Assembly (NCBI GenBank): GCA_046317875.1
Contig: JBKCVN010000013.1
Location: forward strand, 82,176-146,175
DNA from: 2-01-FULL-41-14 sp046317875
GTDB lineage: Bacteria; Pseudomonadota; Alphaproteobacteria; UBA7879; UBA5542
Reading direction: 5' to 3'
DNA length: 64,000 nt
Shown: positions 1 to 9,705 of the stretch, in pieces
Layout: the number at the start of each line of letters is the position of its first letter
Numbering within the stretch: the stretch's first letter is position 1
Translations under genes and position numbers: made by a program
The notes under the pieces: model-generated
Told to the model about the DNA's origin: nothing
Databases searched by the model: none
The model's input: the letters and a program-made list of their open reading frames with translations, nothing else

Positions 1-1052
1 AAAGCCGATAATTCTGTCCCCACAGCCACGCGCGCTGCCCCCGTTAATGTGGCAAAATCAAATAAGTAATCTGGCTTTTCTTCGCAAGCGGCCGTTAAGG
101 CGTCCGCCAGTAATAACCGGCCCTCGGCATCCGTATCCCCGATTTCAACCGTTAATCCCTTACGTGAGGTGATGACATCACTGGGACGATAGGCATTTCC
201 ACTGATCGAGTTTTCAGCTAGAGGCAAAATAACCCTCAGTCGTAGGGGCAGTTTCGTCCGCATAATGAGGTCAGCTAACCCTAAGGCTTGGGCCGCACCC
301 CCCATGTCTTTTTTCATAAGGCTCATATTGCCGGCTGATTTAATATCCAGCCCCCCCGTATCAAAGGTCACCCCTTTCCCCACCAACGTAACTTTGGGGT
401 GATTTTCATTTCCCCACACCATATCTACCACATGGGGTTTGTGATCAGAGGCCCTCCCCACAGCATGAACCAATGGGTATTGTTGCTCTAGATCTGTTCC
501 TTTAATAGTCTGGACCTTAGCTCCATTTTTTTTGGCAACCTTCTGTGCAATATCTGCAAAAGCTTGGGGTGTAAGATCACAAGCGGGCATATTAATCCAA
601 TCTCGAACCCTACAGGAGACGTCCAATAGAGTTTCTAAAGAATCTAGGCATCCCTCAGGCACCCATAAGGTGGGATGGCTTGCAGGTTTCTGGTCTTGGG
701 TTTTATAGGATAAAAAAGTGTACTGTTCCAAACCCCACCCTAAAGCTAAGGGTGCATAGTCCTCTTTTGCTATGTTTTCAAATACATAAGTATACTCTTT
801 GGGCACACCCCGGGCTATTTGAGCACCTTCCCACATGGAAACAGTTTCTGAAGCTCCCCATAAAACTTTCGCCAACCGCCCTGTTTCATCGGGAATCAAG
901 CATATTTGGGCCAAACCTGCCTTAAAGCCCAAGGTATCAATCCATTTTTTTTCCACGGAAGATAAGTGGTGCTGAAACTGTGAAAATTCCGGGCCCTTAA
1001 TAAAAAAAATAGGAACCGAATGTTGTTTTTTTAGTGTATAGACTTGACTCAT
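1..1052 (-). CDS. pepA: Leucyl (cytosol) aminopeptidase, M17 family, 3' end cut by window
   Basis: Cytosolic metallopeptidase that removes N-terminal residues from peptides. Translating the minus strand from an ATG at 1050-1052 gives an open frame to the window edge, about 350 residues. The C-terminal half has the M17 metal-binding signatures: GKGVTFDTGGLDIKS, then a DMGGAAQ stretch, then the hallmark DTDAEGR followed by LLLADAL. An AAGAGG ribosome site lies just before the ATG. The last part of the catalytic domain is off the window. It is divergent from the HAD hydrolase gene, with only about 30 bp between the two starts. Family assignment is firm; the exact peptidase subtype is less so. 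Confidence 0.93.
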   Translation of the reverse strand, partial: MSQVYTLKKQHSVPIFFIKGPEFSQFQHHLSSVEKKWIDTLGFKAGLAQICLIPDETGRLAKVLWGASETVSMWEGAQIARGVPKEYTYVFENIAKEDYAPLALGWGLEQYTFLSYKTQDQKPASHPTLWVPEGCLDSLETLLDVSCRVRDWINMPACDLTPQAFADIAQKVAKKNGAKVQTIKGTDLEQQYPLVHAVGRASDHKPHVVDMVWGNENHPKVTLVGKGVTFDTGGLDIKSAGNMSLMKKDMGGAAQALGLADLIMRTKLPLRLRVILPLAENSISGNAYRPSDVITSRKGLTVEIGDTDAEGRLLLADALTAACEEKPDYLFDFATLTGAARVAVGTELSA

Positions 1053-1083
1053 GTAAACCTCTTGCTCTACCTTTCTTTGTACC

Positions 1084-1920
1084 ATGACACATTCGTTTTC
1101 CCCAAATACTTCCGACCACTTCCGGCATATTGCTAATGCTTATTCCCATTTTTTAATTGATATGTGGGGGGTTGTTCATAATGGGGTTGAATCCCTTCCC
1201 GGTGCTCTTGATTGCTTGGAAAACCTCAAAGCCCATGACAAGACAATTCTGTTTATTACTAATTCTTCACGCCCGGCCGCTGACCTGGCCCACCTGGTTT
1301 CCGGAATGGGCATTCATCCTGGCCGCCACTATGATTATATCCACAGTTCGGGGGATGCGGTTATCGAAGGACTTCAAACCCTCCATCCGGATTTAAAAGG
1401 CAAGCCCTATTATTATTTGGGCGATACGGTTCATGGGCATCCCTTGCTTCCTTTTGTCTCCGGCGACTCCACCCCCAATCTGGATCAGGCAGCCTATATT
1501 TTATTTACAGCCCTTACCCCCTTCACCGATATGGTACTCGAAGAAGCCCTAAAACTGAATTTACCCTTGATATGCGCCAACCCCGATGTGGTCGCTATTC
1601 ATGGGAAAAATCTGTCCTACTGTCCAGGGCTCGCTGCCCAAAAGTACGAAAAACAAGGCGGAAATGTCATTTACTATGGCAAGCCCTATCCCCCCATTTA
1701 TGAATCTGCTTTAAAGAAAATGGGGTCCCCATCCCTGAAAAATGTGGTGGCAGTGGGCGATGGTCTACATACGGATATTCAAGGCGCACAAACCATGAAG
1801 ATCGATAGTGTCTTGATTCATGGGGGCATCCATCAAGGTGACTCCCTGGAAATATTACAAAAGAAATTCCAAACAGAAAATATTTACCCCCACTATATTT
1901 TGCCCAGATTTTGTTGGTAA
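1084..1920 (+). CDS. HAD-superfamily class IIA hydrolase (TIGR01459-like)
   Basis: A 278-residue cytosolic HAD phosphatase-like protein. Motif I is IDMWGVVHNG near residue 26, where the usual second Asp of DxD is Trp, as is normal in the TIGR01459 group. Motif II is FITNSSRP, and the later GKPYPPIYE and VGDGLHTDIQGA stretches are HAD motifs III and IV. TIGR01459 proteins occur mainly in alphaproteobacteria. The substrate is unknown, although class IIA relatives act on small phosphorylated metabolites such as p-nitrophenyl phosphate, NMP or phosphoglycolate. The start fits an ATG only about 30 bp from the divergent aminopeptidase start. Confidence 0.85.
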   Translation: MTHSFSPNTSDHFRHIANAYSHFLIDMWGVVHNGVESLPGALDCLENLKAHDKTILFITNSSRPAADLAHLVSGMGIHPGRHYDYIHSSGDAVIEGLQTLHPDLKGKPYYYLGDTVHGHPLLPFVSGDSTPNLDQAAYILFTALTPFTDMVLEEALKLNLPLICANPDVVAIHGKNLSYCPGLAAQKYEKQGGNVIYYGKPYPPIYESALKKMGSPSLKNVVAVGDGLHTDIQGAQTMKIDSVLIHGGIHQGDSLEILQKKFQTENIYPHYILPRFCW

Positions 1921-1991
1921 AACATAATCATTGAACTTTCTAATATACCCATGTATTTTAGAAAAAATTGTAGTATCCGGAGATTTAGGCA

Positions 1992-2660
1992 ATGTCGAAC
2001 ATCTTAGAAGAAATTAAGCAAGAAGTAGAACAAGAACGATGGATGGCACTTTGGAAAAAGTATCAAAATCACGTTTATAGCGCCATTGCAGGGATCCTGG
2101 TCCTTAGTGCCGGAATTATGTGGTGGCAAAACAATGAAACGGCCAAAATTTCTGCCCAATCTAATGATTACACCCAAGCCCTTATGATGGTAGAGTCCGA
2201 CCCCAACCGGGCTTTTAAAATTTTTGAAAACATTCCCTCTAAAGGTGAAACCATTTATGCCACCCTTGCCCGTTTTTGGGTGGCCTCCATTCTTCTAGAA
2301 CGTGGCGATCAAAAAGGCGCAAAGGATCTTTATGAGATTATTTATAAAAATTCCAGCGGACTTTTCACTTCGGGCAAGAAAAAAGCCCTGGGACAATTGG
2401 CTCATTTAAAAAGTCTTTATATCGATATCGATACCGTGGATCCTGAAGTCATCATTCAGAAAGCCAAACCCTATGCTGAAAAAAATTCAGCATGGAAAGG
2501 CTTGGCTCATGAACTTTTAGGCCTGGCCCATTTGAAAAAAGGCAACAAAACAGAAGCCTTGGCACATCTAACCCAAATCACATCAGATACCACCACACCA
2601 GCCCCTGTTAAAATTCGGGCTCAGGCCATTATTAACTATTTACATACACACCAATCATAA
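1992..2660 (+). CDS. YfgM-like tetratricopeptide membrane protein
   Basis: 222 residues: a short cytoplasmic N-terminus, one membrane segment at about residues 28-46 (AIAGILVLSAGIMWW), then a helical TPR-like periplasmic domain. This matches YfgM/TPR_21 proteins, which in E. coli sit beside BamB and assist the SecYEG translocon and periplasmic chaperones. The order YfgM-like gene, bamB, der is the same as in E. coli, which supports the call. Its stop is 2 bp before the bamB ATG, so it is almost certainly co-transcribed. Sequence conservation in this family is low, so the assignment rests on topology and neighbours. Confidence 0.75.
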   Translation: MSNILEEIKQEVEQERWMALWKKYQNHVYSAIAGILVLSAGIMWWQNNETAKISAQSNDYTQALMMVESDPNRAFKIFENIPSKGETIYATLARFWVASILLERGDQKGAKDLYEIIYKNSSGLFTSGKKKALGQLAHLKSLYIDIDTVDPEVIIQKAKPYAEKNSAWKGLAHELLGLAHLKKGNKTEALAHLTQITSDTTTPAPVKIRAQAIINYLHTHQS

Positions 2661-2662
2661 CT

Positions 2663-3976
2663 ATGAATCTATTTTTCAATTTTTTACTTTTTGTAGGCAC
2701 GCCTCTTCTTCTGTTATTGCAGGGATGTACAACATCAAAAGAACCCTTGGTTGGAAAAAGAACCGAGCTTATGCCCACAACTGTATCATTGGAAAAAGAT
2801 CCTGAAGCGGAAAGCATAGAAGTCACCATAGAAGACCCCGTTGCAAATATGGACTGGCCCCAACCAGACTATAATGCCGCCCATAAAATGCCCCATGTGG
2901 AAGCGGGCGATTTAAAAAATTTGGTTTGGAAAACTAGCATTGGCCAAGGCAACACAAGCACTGGCTTTTTATTGTCTACTCCCCTCATAGAAAATGACAC
3001 CATCTTTACCCTTGATACAGAAGGATATGTAAAAGCCAAAAGTTTGCAAACGGGCAAAGATATCTGGCGCCATCGTCTTGAAATGAAAAATCGTAAGGAA
3101 AATTGTTCAGGCGGCGGGATTTCCCTTGGCGATGGTAAAGTATTTGCTGCTTTCTCTTCAGCAGATGTTGTTGCTTTAAATAACAGCACCGGTGAGGTTA
3201 TATGGCAGACTACGCTTGCCCATTCGATCCGATCGGCCCCGACTTACTACAAAGGATTCCTGTATTTAATCACTAAAAACAATCGTTTGATTTGCCTTAG
3301 TGCTGCCAGTGGCGAAAAAATATGGCAACAAGAAGGCAGTGAACATTCATGTGCCCTCGTAGGGGGAGGCGCCCCCGCCCTTCAATACGACACCTTAATT
3401 GCCCCCTATTCTTCTGGGGAAATATACGCCTTAAAGCGCGAGAATGGCTTCCCACTGTGGGCAGAATCCCTCAGCGCCCTCAGAGTATTTAGTTCCGCCT
3501 CCATGGTATCCCATATCAAGGCGTCTCCCGTGATCGACCAAGATATGATTATTGCCTTGTCCCAAAGCGGAAGAATGGTGGGTATGGAATATCGAAGTGG
3601 GAATATCATATGGGAACGGGAAATTCGCGGAACCTCCACGCCGGTTGTTCATGGATCTTTTATTTTTATGGTTACTACCGATCATCAAGCCCTGTGCCTC
3701 GTACGTGATTCAGGCAAAATTGTATGGGTTACAAAACTGCCCGGTTATGGAACGAACATAAACACGTCCAGCAAATTATCCTATGCAGGTCCTGTACTCG
3801 CAGGTCATAAGCTGCTCATTTGCGGCTCGGAAGGTAAAGCCTTTTTCTTAAAACCCGCAACAGGCGAGATGATCAACCAAATCAACCTACCCGGTCCGTG
3901 CTACCTTCCCCCTATTGTGGCCAACAAAGTCGCCTATTTCTTAACTGAATCAGGCACCCTTGCGGCTTTCGAATAA
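2663..3976 (+). CDS. bamB: Outer membrane protein assembly factor BamB (lipoprotein beta-propeller)
   Basis: 437 residues. A lipoprotein signal ends in LLLQGC, giving Cys22 as the lipidated residue. The rest is a run of PQQ-like blades of the type TGKDIWRH, TGEVIWQT, SGEKIWQQ, SGNIIWER and SGKIVWVT, each with a Trp and regularly spaced, as in the eight-bladed BamB propeller. BamB is the lipoprotein of the BAM complex that helps deliver unfolded barrels to BamA on the inner face of the outer membrane. It lies between the YfgM-like gene and der with 1-2 bp gaps, a classic operon. Confidence 0.92.
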   Translation: MNLFFNFLLFVGTPLLLLLQGCTTSKEPLVGKRTELMPTTVSLEKDPEAESIEVTIEDPVANMDWPQPDYNAAHKMPHVEAGDLKNLVWKTSIGQGNTSTGFLLSTPLIENDTIFTLDTEGYVKAKSLQTGKDIWRHRLEMKNRKENCSGGGISLGDGKVFAAFSSADVVALNNSTGEVIWQTTLAHSIRSAPTYYKGFLYLITKNNRLICLSAASGEKIWQQEGSEHSCALVGGGAPALQYDTLIAPYSSGEIYALKRENGFPLWAESLSALRVFSSASMVSHIKASPVIDQDMIIALSQSGRMVGMEYRSGNIIWEREIRGTSTPVVHGSFIFMVTTDHQALCLVRDSGKIVWVTKLPGYGTNINTSSKLSYAGPVLAGHKLLICGSEGKAFFLKPATGEMINQINLPGPCYLPPIVANKVAYFLTESGTLAAFE

Positions 3977-3977
3977 A

Positions 3978-5375
3978 ATGATCACGATTGCCCTGATTGG
4001 GCGCCCCAATGTGGGCAAATCTACTCTTTTTAACCGCTTGGTTGGAAAGAAAGTAGCCCTAGTTCATGACGAACCAGGGGTAACGCGCGATCGTCGATTT
4101 GGCACAGGACAGATAGCGGATATTACTTTCCAGTTGATTGATACACCGGGCGTAGAATCGGCCAATCTTTCAAAATCGGCATCCATATTATCAGCGGGTT
4201 TGTGGCAACAAACCGAGCATGCCATAAAGGATGCAGACTTATTGTTATTCATTCTGGATGGCCGGGAGGGCGTAACGGCTTTGGATGAAGAATTTGCCCG
4301 TAAAATCAGGAAATCGGGAAAAGCCTGCCGTATTGTTGTGAATAAAGCCGAAGGCAAGGCCGCGGATCAAACTCTTTTCGAATCTGAACAGTTGGGTTTT
4401 GGTTCCCCCGTCCCCGTGTCAGCCGAGCATGGCGAAGGCTTAGTGTTGCTTTATGAAGTGATTCGGGATTTCGAAGACACATCTGAGCTTTCTAATCTCA
4501 CCATGCCCGAAGAATTGGGGTCAGAAAACGATCTAAACCCGCAAGATCAACAACACCCCCTCAAACCCTTTAATATTGCCATTGTGGGACGCCCGAATGC
4601 GGGGAAATCAACCCTTATTAATCAAATTCTTAAAGAGGAACGCTTTCTAACGGGCCCTACGGCCGGGCTTACGCGGGATACTCAATCCGTTTCCCTAAAA
4701 TGGCAAGGCCGGGATATCGAGCTATTTGATACTGCAGGCCTTCGTAAGAAAGCCAAAGTCCATACCGTGCTAGAAAAAATGTCTGCCCGTGAAACAGAAA
4801 GGGCGATTCAATTTGCAGAAGCCGTATGTCTGGTGATTGATGCCACCACCCCCCTCGAGCGCCAAGATCTTACCCTTGCCCATCATGTGGTTGGTGAAGG
4901 ACGTATTTTGCTTTTAGTCCTGAATAAAATTGACCTTCTTCCCGACGTAGATTCTTTTTTAAAAGAAATGCGTCTTCGCATTAAAGAAGAGCTTCCCCAG
5001 GTGGTGCAGCTGTGCATGGTTCATGTTTCTGCTTTGGCAGGCCGGAATATTGATAAAATATTCATCAAATTATTCGAGCTTCATGAAACTTGGAACCAGC
5101 GCATTTCAACAGGAAAACTTAATAATTGGCTAACGGCTATCCAAGCCCATCATCCCCCGCCCTTGGCCAAAGGTCGACGAATCAAGATTCGGTATATGAC
5201 CCAAATCAAAACACGTCCGCCCACCTTTGTGCTGTTTGTCAGCCAAGCTAAAGAGCTGCCCGAAAGCTATCTCAGATATTTAAAGAACAGATTGGCTAAG
5301 GATTTTGGGCTGCATGGCGTGCCCTTACGACTATCGCCTCGATCTGGCAAAAACCCTTTTGCCGATAAAGACTAG
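3978..5375 (+). CDS. der: GTPase Der (EngA), 50S ribosome assembly
   Basis: 465 residues with the diagnostic tandem GTPase domains: GRPNVGKS at residues 8-15 and GRPNAGKS near 204, each followed by its own switch and DTPG/DTAG motif. NKIDLL is the NKxD motif of the second domain and the first domain has VNKAEG. The C-terminal KH-like domain follows (RIKIRYMTQIKTRPPTF). Der binds the large ribosomal subunit precursor and is needed for its maturation. I chose the ATG at 3978, one base after the bamB stop, because MITIALIGRPN is the normal N-terminus; an in-frame start at 3960 would overlap bamB. Confidence 0.96.
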   Translation: MITIALIGRPNVGKSTLFNRLVGKKVALVHDEPGVTRDRRFGTGQIADITFQLIDTPGVESANLSKSASILSAGLWQQTEHAIKDADLLLFILDGREGVTALDEEFARKIRKSGKACRIVVNKAEGKAADQTLFESEQLGFGSPVPVSAEHGEGLVLLYEVIRDFEDTSELSNLTMPEELGSENDLNPQDQQHPLKPFNIAIVGRPNAGKSTLINQILKEERFLTGPTAGLTRDTQSVSLKWQGRDIELFDTAGLRKKAKVHTVLEKMSARETERAIQFAEAVCLVIDATTPLERQDLTLAHHVVGEGRILLLVLNKIDLLPDVDSFLKEMRLRIKEELPQVVQLCMVHVSALAGRNIDKIFIKLFELHETWNQRISTGKLNNWLTAIQAHHPPPLAKGRRIKIRYMTQIKTRPPTFVLFVSQAKELPESYLRYLKNRLAKDFGLHGVPLRLSPRSGKNPFADKD

Positions 5376-5452
5376 TTTAAGAAATTTATTTACCCTTAAC
5401 TTAAATTTTGTATCTGTGAACCGAGATTTCTCAACACCCTTGGGCATCCCTC

Positions 5453-6451
5453 TTAAACTGGCAGGCCCATGGCCTTTTTCACATCTCTCAGAATACCATT
5501 AGCCACTTGATTTGCTTTAGACGCCCCCTCCTCTAAAATAGCATGCACATGATAGGGGGAACTTTTAATTTCAAAAAACTTTTCACGAATGGGGCTTAAA
5601 ACAGTGTCACACACATAGGCTAAGGATTCTTTAAATTCAGAAAAATTCTTGCCCGCATAAACATCACAGACGGCTTGAGGCGCAATATTTTTTAAGGCGG
5701 CATAAATATGAATCAAGTTTTCCACTTCTGCGCGACCTTCCAGGGCATCGGCGGAAGCGGGAAAGGAGCCTGTGTCTGTGGTCGCCTTTTTGATTTTTTT
5801 GTAAATAGTGTCCCGATCATCTAATAGATTCAAACGTGACCCCTCAGCTGGGTCTGATTTGCTCATTTTTTTTAGACCATCTTTAAGGCTCATCACCCGT
5901 GTGGCAGGACCCAGTATTTGAGGCTCGGGGGCTATTAACAATTCTTGCTTATAGGTTCTGTTCATTAATTGGGCCAGATCACGGGCCAGCTCAAGATGTT
6001 GTTTTTGATCTTCGCCCACAGGCACATGGGTTGCGCCATAAGTTAAAATATCCGCCGCCATTAACACAGGATAAGCATAAAGGCCCAACTTTTGCTTATC
6101 TTGCTGTGAACCTGCCTTGTCCTTGTACTGTGTCATGCGGTTCAACCATCCCAAGGGCGTATGACAAGCCAAGAACCAACAAAGCTCGGTATGGGCTGGC
6201 ACCATGCTTTGAATAAAGATGGTACTTTTTTTTGGCTCAATACCAGCCGCAATATAGGTGATTGCCGTATCAATAATATGTGCTTTCAGTTGTACCGGAT
6301 CTTGGGGCACAGTGATGGCGTGTAAATCCACCACGCAAAAAAAAGATTCGGCCTGGTGCTGAAGGGTAACCCAATTTCTCAAAGCCCCTAGATAATTGCC
6401 TAGGTGCAGATGGGCCGTGGGTTGAATGCCTGATAAAATTCGTTTTGTCAT
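5453..6451 (-). CDS. trpS: Tryptophanyl-tRNA synthetase
   Basis: 332 residues, the usual length for bacterial TrpRS. Class I signatures are present: HLHLGN at residues 14-19 (the HIGH equivalent) and KMSKS at 195-199, plus VPVGEDQ, which contacts ATP and tryptophan. It charges tRNA-Trp in the cytoplasm. The start overlaps the end of murJ by 4 bp, so the two are translationally coupled. It converges with der, leaving a 77-bp gap in which I see no clear terminator hairpin. Confidence 0.96.
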   Translation of the reverse strand: MTKRILSGIQPTAHLHLGNYLGALRNWVTLQHQAESFFCVVDLHAITVPQDPVQLKAHIIDTAITYIAAGIEPKKSTIFIQSMVPAHTELCWFLACHTPLGWLNRMTQYKDKAGSQQDKQKLGLYAYPVLMAADILTYGATHVPVGEDQKQHLELARDLAQLMNRTYKQELLIAPEPQILGPATRVMSLKDGLKKMSKSDPAEGSRLNLLDDRDTIYKKIKKATTDTGSFPASADALEGRAEVENLIHIYAALKNIAPQAVCDVYAGKNFSEFKESLAYVCDTVLSPIREKFFEIKSSPYHVHAILEEGASKANQVANGILRDVKKAMGLPV

Positions 6452-8010
6452 GATTTCTGTTCCAAGGGTTCAATTCTATTCATGGCTTCATCAAATTCCC
6501 GGCGTGTAAAGGCTTTTAACAGGAATACCAAGCCTAAATAAACTGCCCCACCCAATCCAATATACAGCCCCAATAAAAGGAAATCATAAAATATTTCCCG
6601 GCCGAAATAGGGCAATACTAAGGGCAACACACTTTTAAGCACTAATCCCATTCCCGATGAAGCTAAAATTAATTTAAGCGCAGACGATCTTAATCGCCGA
6701 TCAAATACAAAGTCTGTTTTTTGAACTAGGCAGATCATTAAAATAGCCACATTAATCCACGAGGCAACCACACTGGCCGCTGCAATTCCATAATAGGAAA
6801 AGAATCTAAATAAAATAAAGGTTAAAATTAAGTTTGATCCAATTGAAATACTAGCCCCCAGCATGGGAATAAAGGTATTGTGCCGGGCAAAAAAGCTGGT
6901 GCTTAAAATTTTAACCAATACGTTAGAGGGCAACGACAAAATATAAATAGAAAGAATGGTGGCAACTTCTTGGGACATTTCAAATGTAAATCGACCATGC
7001 TGGAAAAGGGTCATAATCACCGGCAATGCAATAAAAAACAGGGCTGCGGTGGCCGGAAAAGTTAAGAAAAAGCTAAATTGCACAATTCGGTTCTCTAAAT
7101 AGTTAGCGTTATGATCTTCATGATGTCCCAGCTTTTGGCTCAACAACGGCAAAAGAACCGTACCAATGGCAATTCCCACCACACTTAAAGGAAATTGGTT
7201 AATTCGATCTGCATACGCTAAATAAGAAACGGCCAATGGCACAAACGAGGCCACACTATTAGAGACCACCAAATTAATCTGATACACACCCGCACTGGCC
7301 ACACCCGGCCCCATTCGGCGCAATAACAGTTTTATTTCAGGGGTAAATTTAATAGGCCTGAACTTTAATTTATATCCCATATTCCAACAGCTAACCCATA
7401 CCCAAGCTAATTGCGCAAACCCTGCAATCATCACCCCCATACTCAGGGCCCAGCTGGCTTGTTCTAAGCTAGAAGTGGGCCACAACAAAGATAAGATACA
7501 AAATACATTTAACAATATGGGGGCCGCCGTGGCCGCCGCAAATTTGTGCAACGAATTTAGTATCCCTGCACACAAGGCGGCCAAAGCAATAAACAAAATG
7601 TAAGGAAATACCAATCGGGACAATTCGATACCCAATTCAAACTTAGACGGCATACTTTTAAAGCCAGGGGCTAATATTCCCATGACTTCAGGCATCCAAA
7701 ATTCAAATATAATAATCAGGATAAAAAGACTTAAGGCCAAAAGGGTAAATATACTAGAGGCAAATCGTATGGCTTCTTTTTTATTTTTATGTTCATTTAG
7801 TCGGGTAAACAGGGGAATAAAGGCCGAATTCAAAGCCCCTTCCGCAAACAGACGGCGAAATAAATTAGGCAGTCGAAAGGCCTGAAAAAAGATGTCCGAA
7901 ATGCCACTGTCACCAAAAATAGACCCGATCATCACATCCCGACAATAGCCCAACAGTCGACTAAGGAGAGTAAACCCACTTACGGTGGCGATGGATCGGA
8001 AAAAAGTCAT
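6448..8010 (-). CDS. murJ: Lipid II flippase MurJ (MviN)
   Basis: 520 residues with about 14 hydrophobic segments and the MurJ N-terminal block SRLLGYCRDVMIGSIFG, then FRLPNLFRRLFAEGALNSAF, including the conserved arginines and the acidic residue facing the central cavity. It flips lipid II across the inner membrane for peptidoglycan synthesis, and so supports the Mur enzymes encoded later in the window. It lies upstream of and overlaps trpS by 4 bp, in the order murJ then trpS on the minus strand. Confidence 0.95.
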   Translation of the reverse strand: MTFFRSIATVSGFTLLSRLLGYCRDVMIGSIFGDSGISDIFFQAFRLPNLFRRLFAEGALNSAFIPLFTRLNEHKNKKEAIRFASSIFTLLALSLFILIIIFEFWMPEVMGILAPGFKSMPSKFELGIELSRLVFPYILFIALAALCAGILNSLHKFAAATAAPILLNVFCILSLLWPTSSLEQASWALSMGVMIAGFAQLAWVWVSCWNMGYKLKFRPIKFTPEIKLLLRRMGPGVASAGVYQINLVVSNSVASFVPLAVSYLAYADRINQFPLSVVGIAIGTVLLPLLSQKLGHHEDHNANYLENRIVQFSFFLTFPATAALFFIALPVIMTLFQHGRFTFEMSQEVATILSIYILSLPSNVLVKILSTSFFARHNTFIPMLGASISIGSNLILTFILFRFFSYYGIAAASVVASWINVAILMICLVQKTDFVFDRRLRSSALKLILASSGMGLVLKSVLPLVLPYFGREIFYDFLLLGLYIGLGGAVYLGLVFLLKAFTRREFDEAMNRIEPLEQKS

Positions 8011-8038
8011 ATTTTATTTCCGAGGGCTTTTTTCTCCA

Positions 8039-8737
8039 CTACTTTCGCCTGGACGTGGAACTCTTAGAGGCACTGCTTGCAGAAGCCTCAACTATTTTTT
8101 TCTGGGGTTTGTTTTTTTTCGTTTTCAAGTTTTCAATCAGCTTTTTAATACCACCCTGCTGTAAAATGGCAGAAAATTCAGAACGTTGGGTAAGCGCCAT
8201 GCTGACCCCTTCTACAACCACATCAAAAATCTTGAAGTCTCCCACTTTTGTGGCATACATGTGCCATTCCAAGGCTATTTTTGAATCATTTGGGCGAATA
8301 ATTTTACTGGATACAATCATGGTGTCTATTTTTTTGTCCACCACCCGGCTACTTTCGACTTTGAATGTTTCCTGATTATATTCCCCAAAACGGGCTGCAT
8401 ACACACGAACCACCATGTCCTTAAACAAGGACAGGTATTCTTTCATATCATCTGCGCTCACTTGGCGGCGGAAACGACCCAAAACGAATTTACCAATCCG
8501 TTCATAATCAAAAGCCTTTACGAACAGTTCCTCAAATCTTTTGCGACGTTCCGTTTCACTTAATTCTTTGCCTGTCAGGGTTTTTATCCCTTTGTTGCCC
8601 AGGTCCTGAATGAAGCTTTCAGCTTTTTTACCATCTTGGCTCACAGATAAATCCTTCTGCGACACGCTGGCTACGCCAGAAAGTACAGGGAACAATCCCA
8701 CAGCAAAAAATAAGATTAAATTTTTAAACATTTTCAT
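8039..8737 (-). CDS. mlaC: MlaC-family periplasmic phospholipid-binding protein (Ttg2D)
   Basis: About 232 residues with a signal peptide (MKMFKNLILFFAVGLFPVLSGVA), then an MlaC fold with FEELFVKAFDYERIGKFVLGRF and YLSLFKDMVVRVYAARFGEY, both typical of the Tol_Tol_Ttg2 family. MlaC carries phospholipids across the periplasm between MlaA at the outer membrane and the MlaFEDB ABC transporter. I chose the ATG at 8735-8737 because a GGAG lies 5 bases upstream; ATG 8729-8731 is an alternative, and longer starts add an unlikely N-terminus. It overlaps the end of mlaA. The tail is unusually Lys- and Ser-rich. Confidence 0.85.
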   Translation of the reverse strand: MKMFKNLILFFAVGLFPVLSGVASVSQKDLSVSQDGKKAESFIQDLGNKGIKTLTGKELSETERRKRFEELFVKAFDYERIGKFVLGRFRRQVSADDMKEYLSLFKDMVVRVYAARFGEYNQETFKVESSRVVDKKIDTMIVSSKIIRPNDSKIALEWHMYATKVGDFKIFDVVVEGVSMALTQRSEFSAILQQGGIKKLIENLKTKKNKPQKKIVEASASSASKSSTSRRK

Positions 8738-9554
8738 CCAGCTCCATATCATCATCAAACATAAATTCATCCACAGATGGCCTGCTGTAATGAACCTTAC
8801 CATCCATTCGATTGGCATCCATGTATTGTTTATAAAAACTTCTCATGGCCGCATAAAAATCCAAAGAATTTTCGCGGAAGCTTTTAATATCCTCGGTGAT
8901 ATTAGCCCGCGCTGTTAGGAATTGCAAGCTGGTGCGCCAATATAGCCACGATTCCTTATCCTGTTGACGCGCATGGTAATTGATAGGATCCATAATATAG
9001 TCACCCAACAGCCCACCAATATAACGGGGGTTGGCTGGACCAAAGATGGGCAGCACAAGATAGGGGCCTTGGGGCACCCCCCAATGCTTCAATGTGGTAT
9101 TAAATCCTTCTTTATGGGCTTCTAAGCCCAGGTGTCTAGCCACATCAAATAACCCGAATATACCAAACACAGTATTAATGAAAAATCTTGAAAAACTTTC
9201 TAGGGCCTTATTCTTTTTTTTCTGCAAACAGTCATTAATGAAAATCAGGGGTTCCGATGTATTGTGCAGGACATTGGAAATCATCATCTGCACATCTAAA
9301 GGCACAGCTAAACGATACATGTTGGCAACAGGGTCAATCAACACACCATCCACCACTTCGTTAAAGGCAAATATTTTCCGATTGATGACTTCAAAGGGGT
9401 CATCATCTAGATCCCCCTCATATCTATCGGTTTTTTCTTTTTGCACCTTATAGGAATCAACCGGCGATGCGGCAGGCGTTGCTACAGAAAGATGGGCTCC
9501 ACCCATCACCAAAAGCCATGCCCCATAAAAAAACCCTAAAAGGTTATATCTCAT
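8724..9554 (-). CDS. mlaA: MlaA/VacJ-family outer membrane protein, without lipobox
   Basis: 276 residues with an N-terminal signal peptide, then the family core: NRKIFAFNEVVDGVLIDPVA, FINTVFGIFGLFDVA, and WGVPQGPYLVLPIFGPA. MlaA sits in the outer membrane with a porin and removes misplaced phospholipids from the outer leaflet, passing them to MlaC, which is encoded immediately downstream with an overlap. Odd point: MlaA is normally a lipoprotein, but there is no Cys in the signal region here, so it is probably cut by signal peptidase I or anchored otherwise. Confidence 0.9.
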   Translation of the reverse strand: MRYNLLGFFYGAWLLVMGGAHLSVATPAASPVDSYKVQKEKTDRYEGDLDDDPFEVINRKIFAFNEVVDGVLIDPVANMYRLAVPLDVQMMISNVLHNTSEPLIFINDCLQKKKNKALESFSRFFINTVFGIFGLFDVARHLGLEAHKEGFNTTLKHWGVPQGPYLVLPIFGPANPRYIGGLLGDYIMDPINYHARQQDKESWLYWRTSLQFLTARANITEDIKSFRENSLDFYAAMRSFYKQYMDANRMDGKVHYSRPSVDEFMFDDDMELDENV

Positions 9555-9628
9555 CTACTTTTTTCCCTTATTTAAAGTGTAGTAGATGTTACAAAGATAT
9601 GCAATGATTGAAAACTTAAACAAAAAGA

Positions 9629-9667
9629 AAATAGAGGATATAAATCTTTGTTATATCCTCTATTTTT
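9629..9667 (-). terminator. Strong hairpin terminator after the coiled-coil gene
   Basis: A near-perfect 15-bp inverted repeat around AATAGAGGATATAA, with a 7-base loop, followed on the minus strand by a broken T run (TTTTCTTTTT). It lies about 40 bp after the stop of the 1664-residue coiled-coil gene. Confidence 0.75.
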
Positions 9668-9705
9668 TAAAATGTTCCTAAGAAAGCCTTTAAATAGGGG
9701 CCTGA

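Noticed and set aside
680..925. Plus-strand open frame within the aminopeptidase region
   Set aside because: It is the antisense of the aminopeptidase coding frame, which has clear M17 motifs; no ribosome site or family resemblance.
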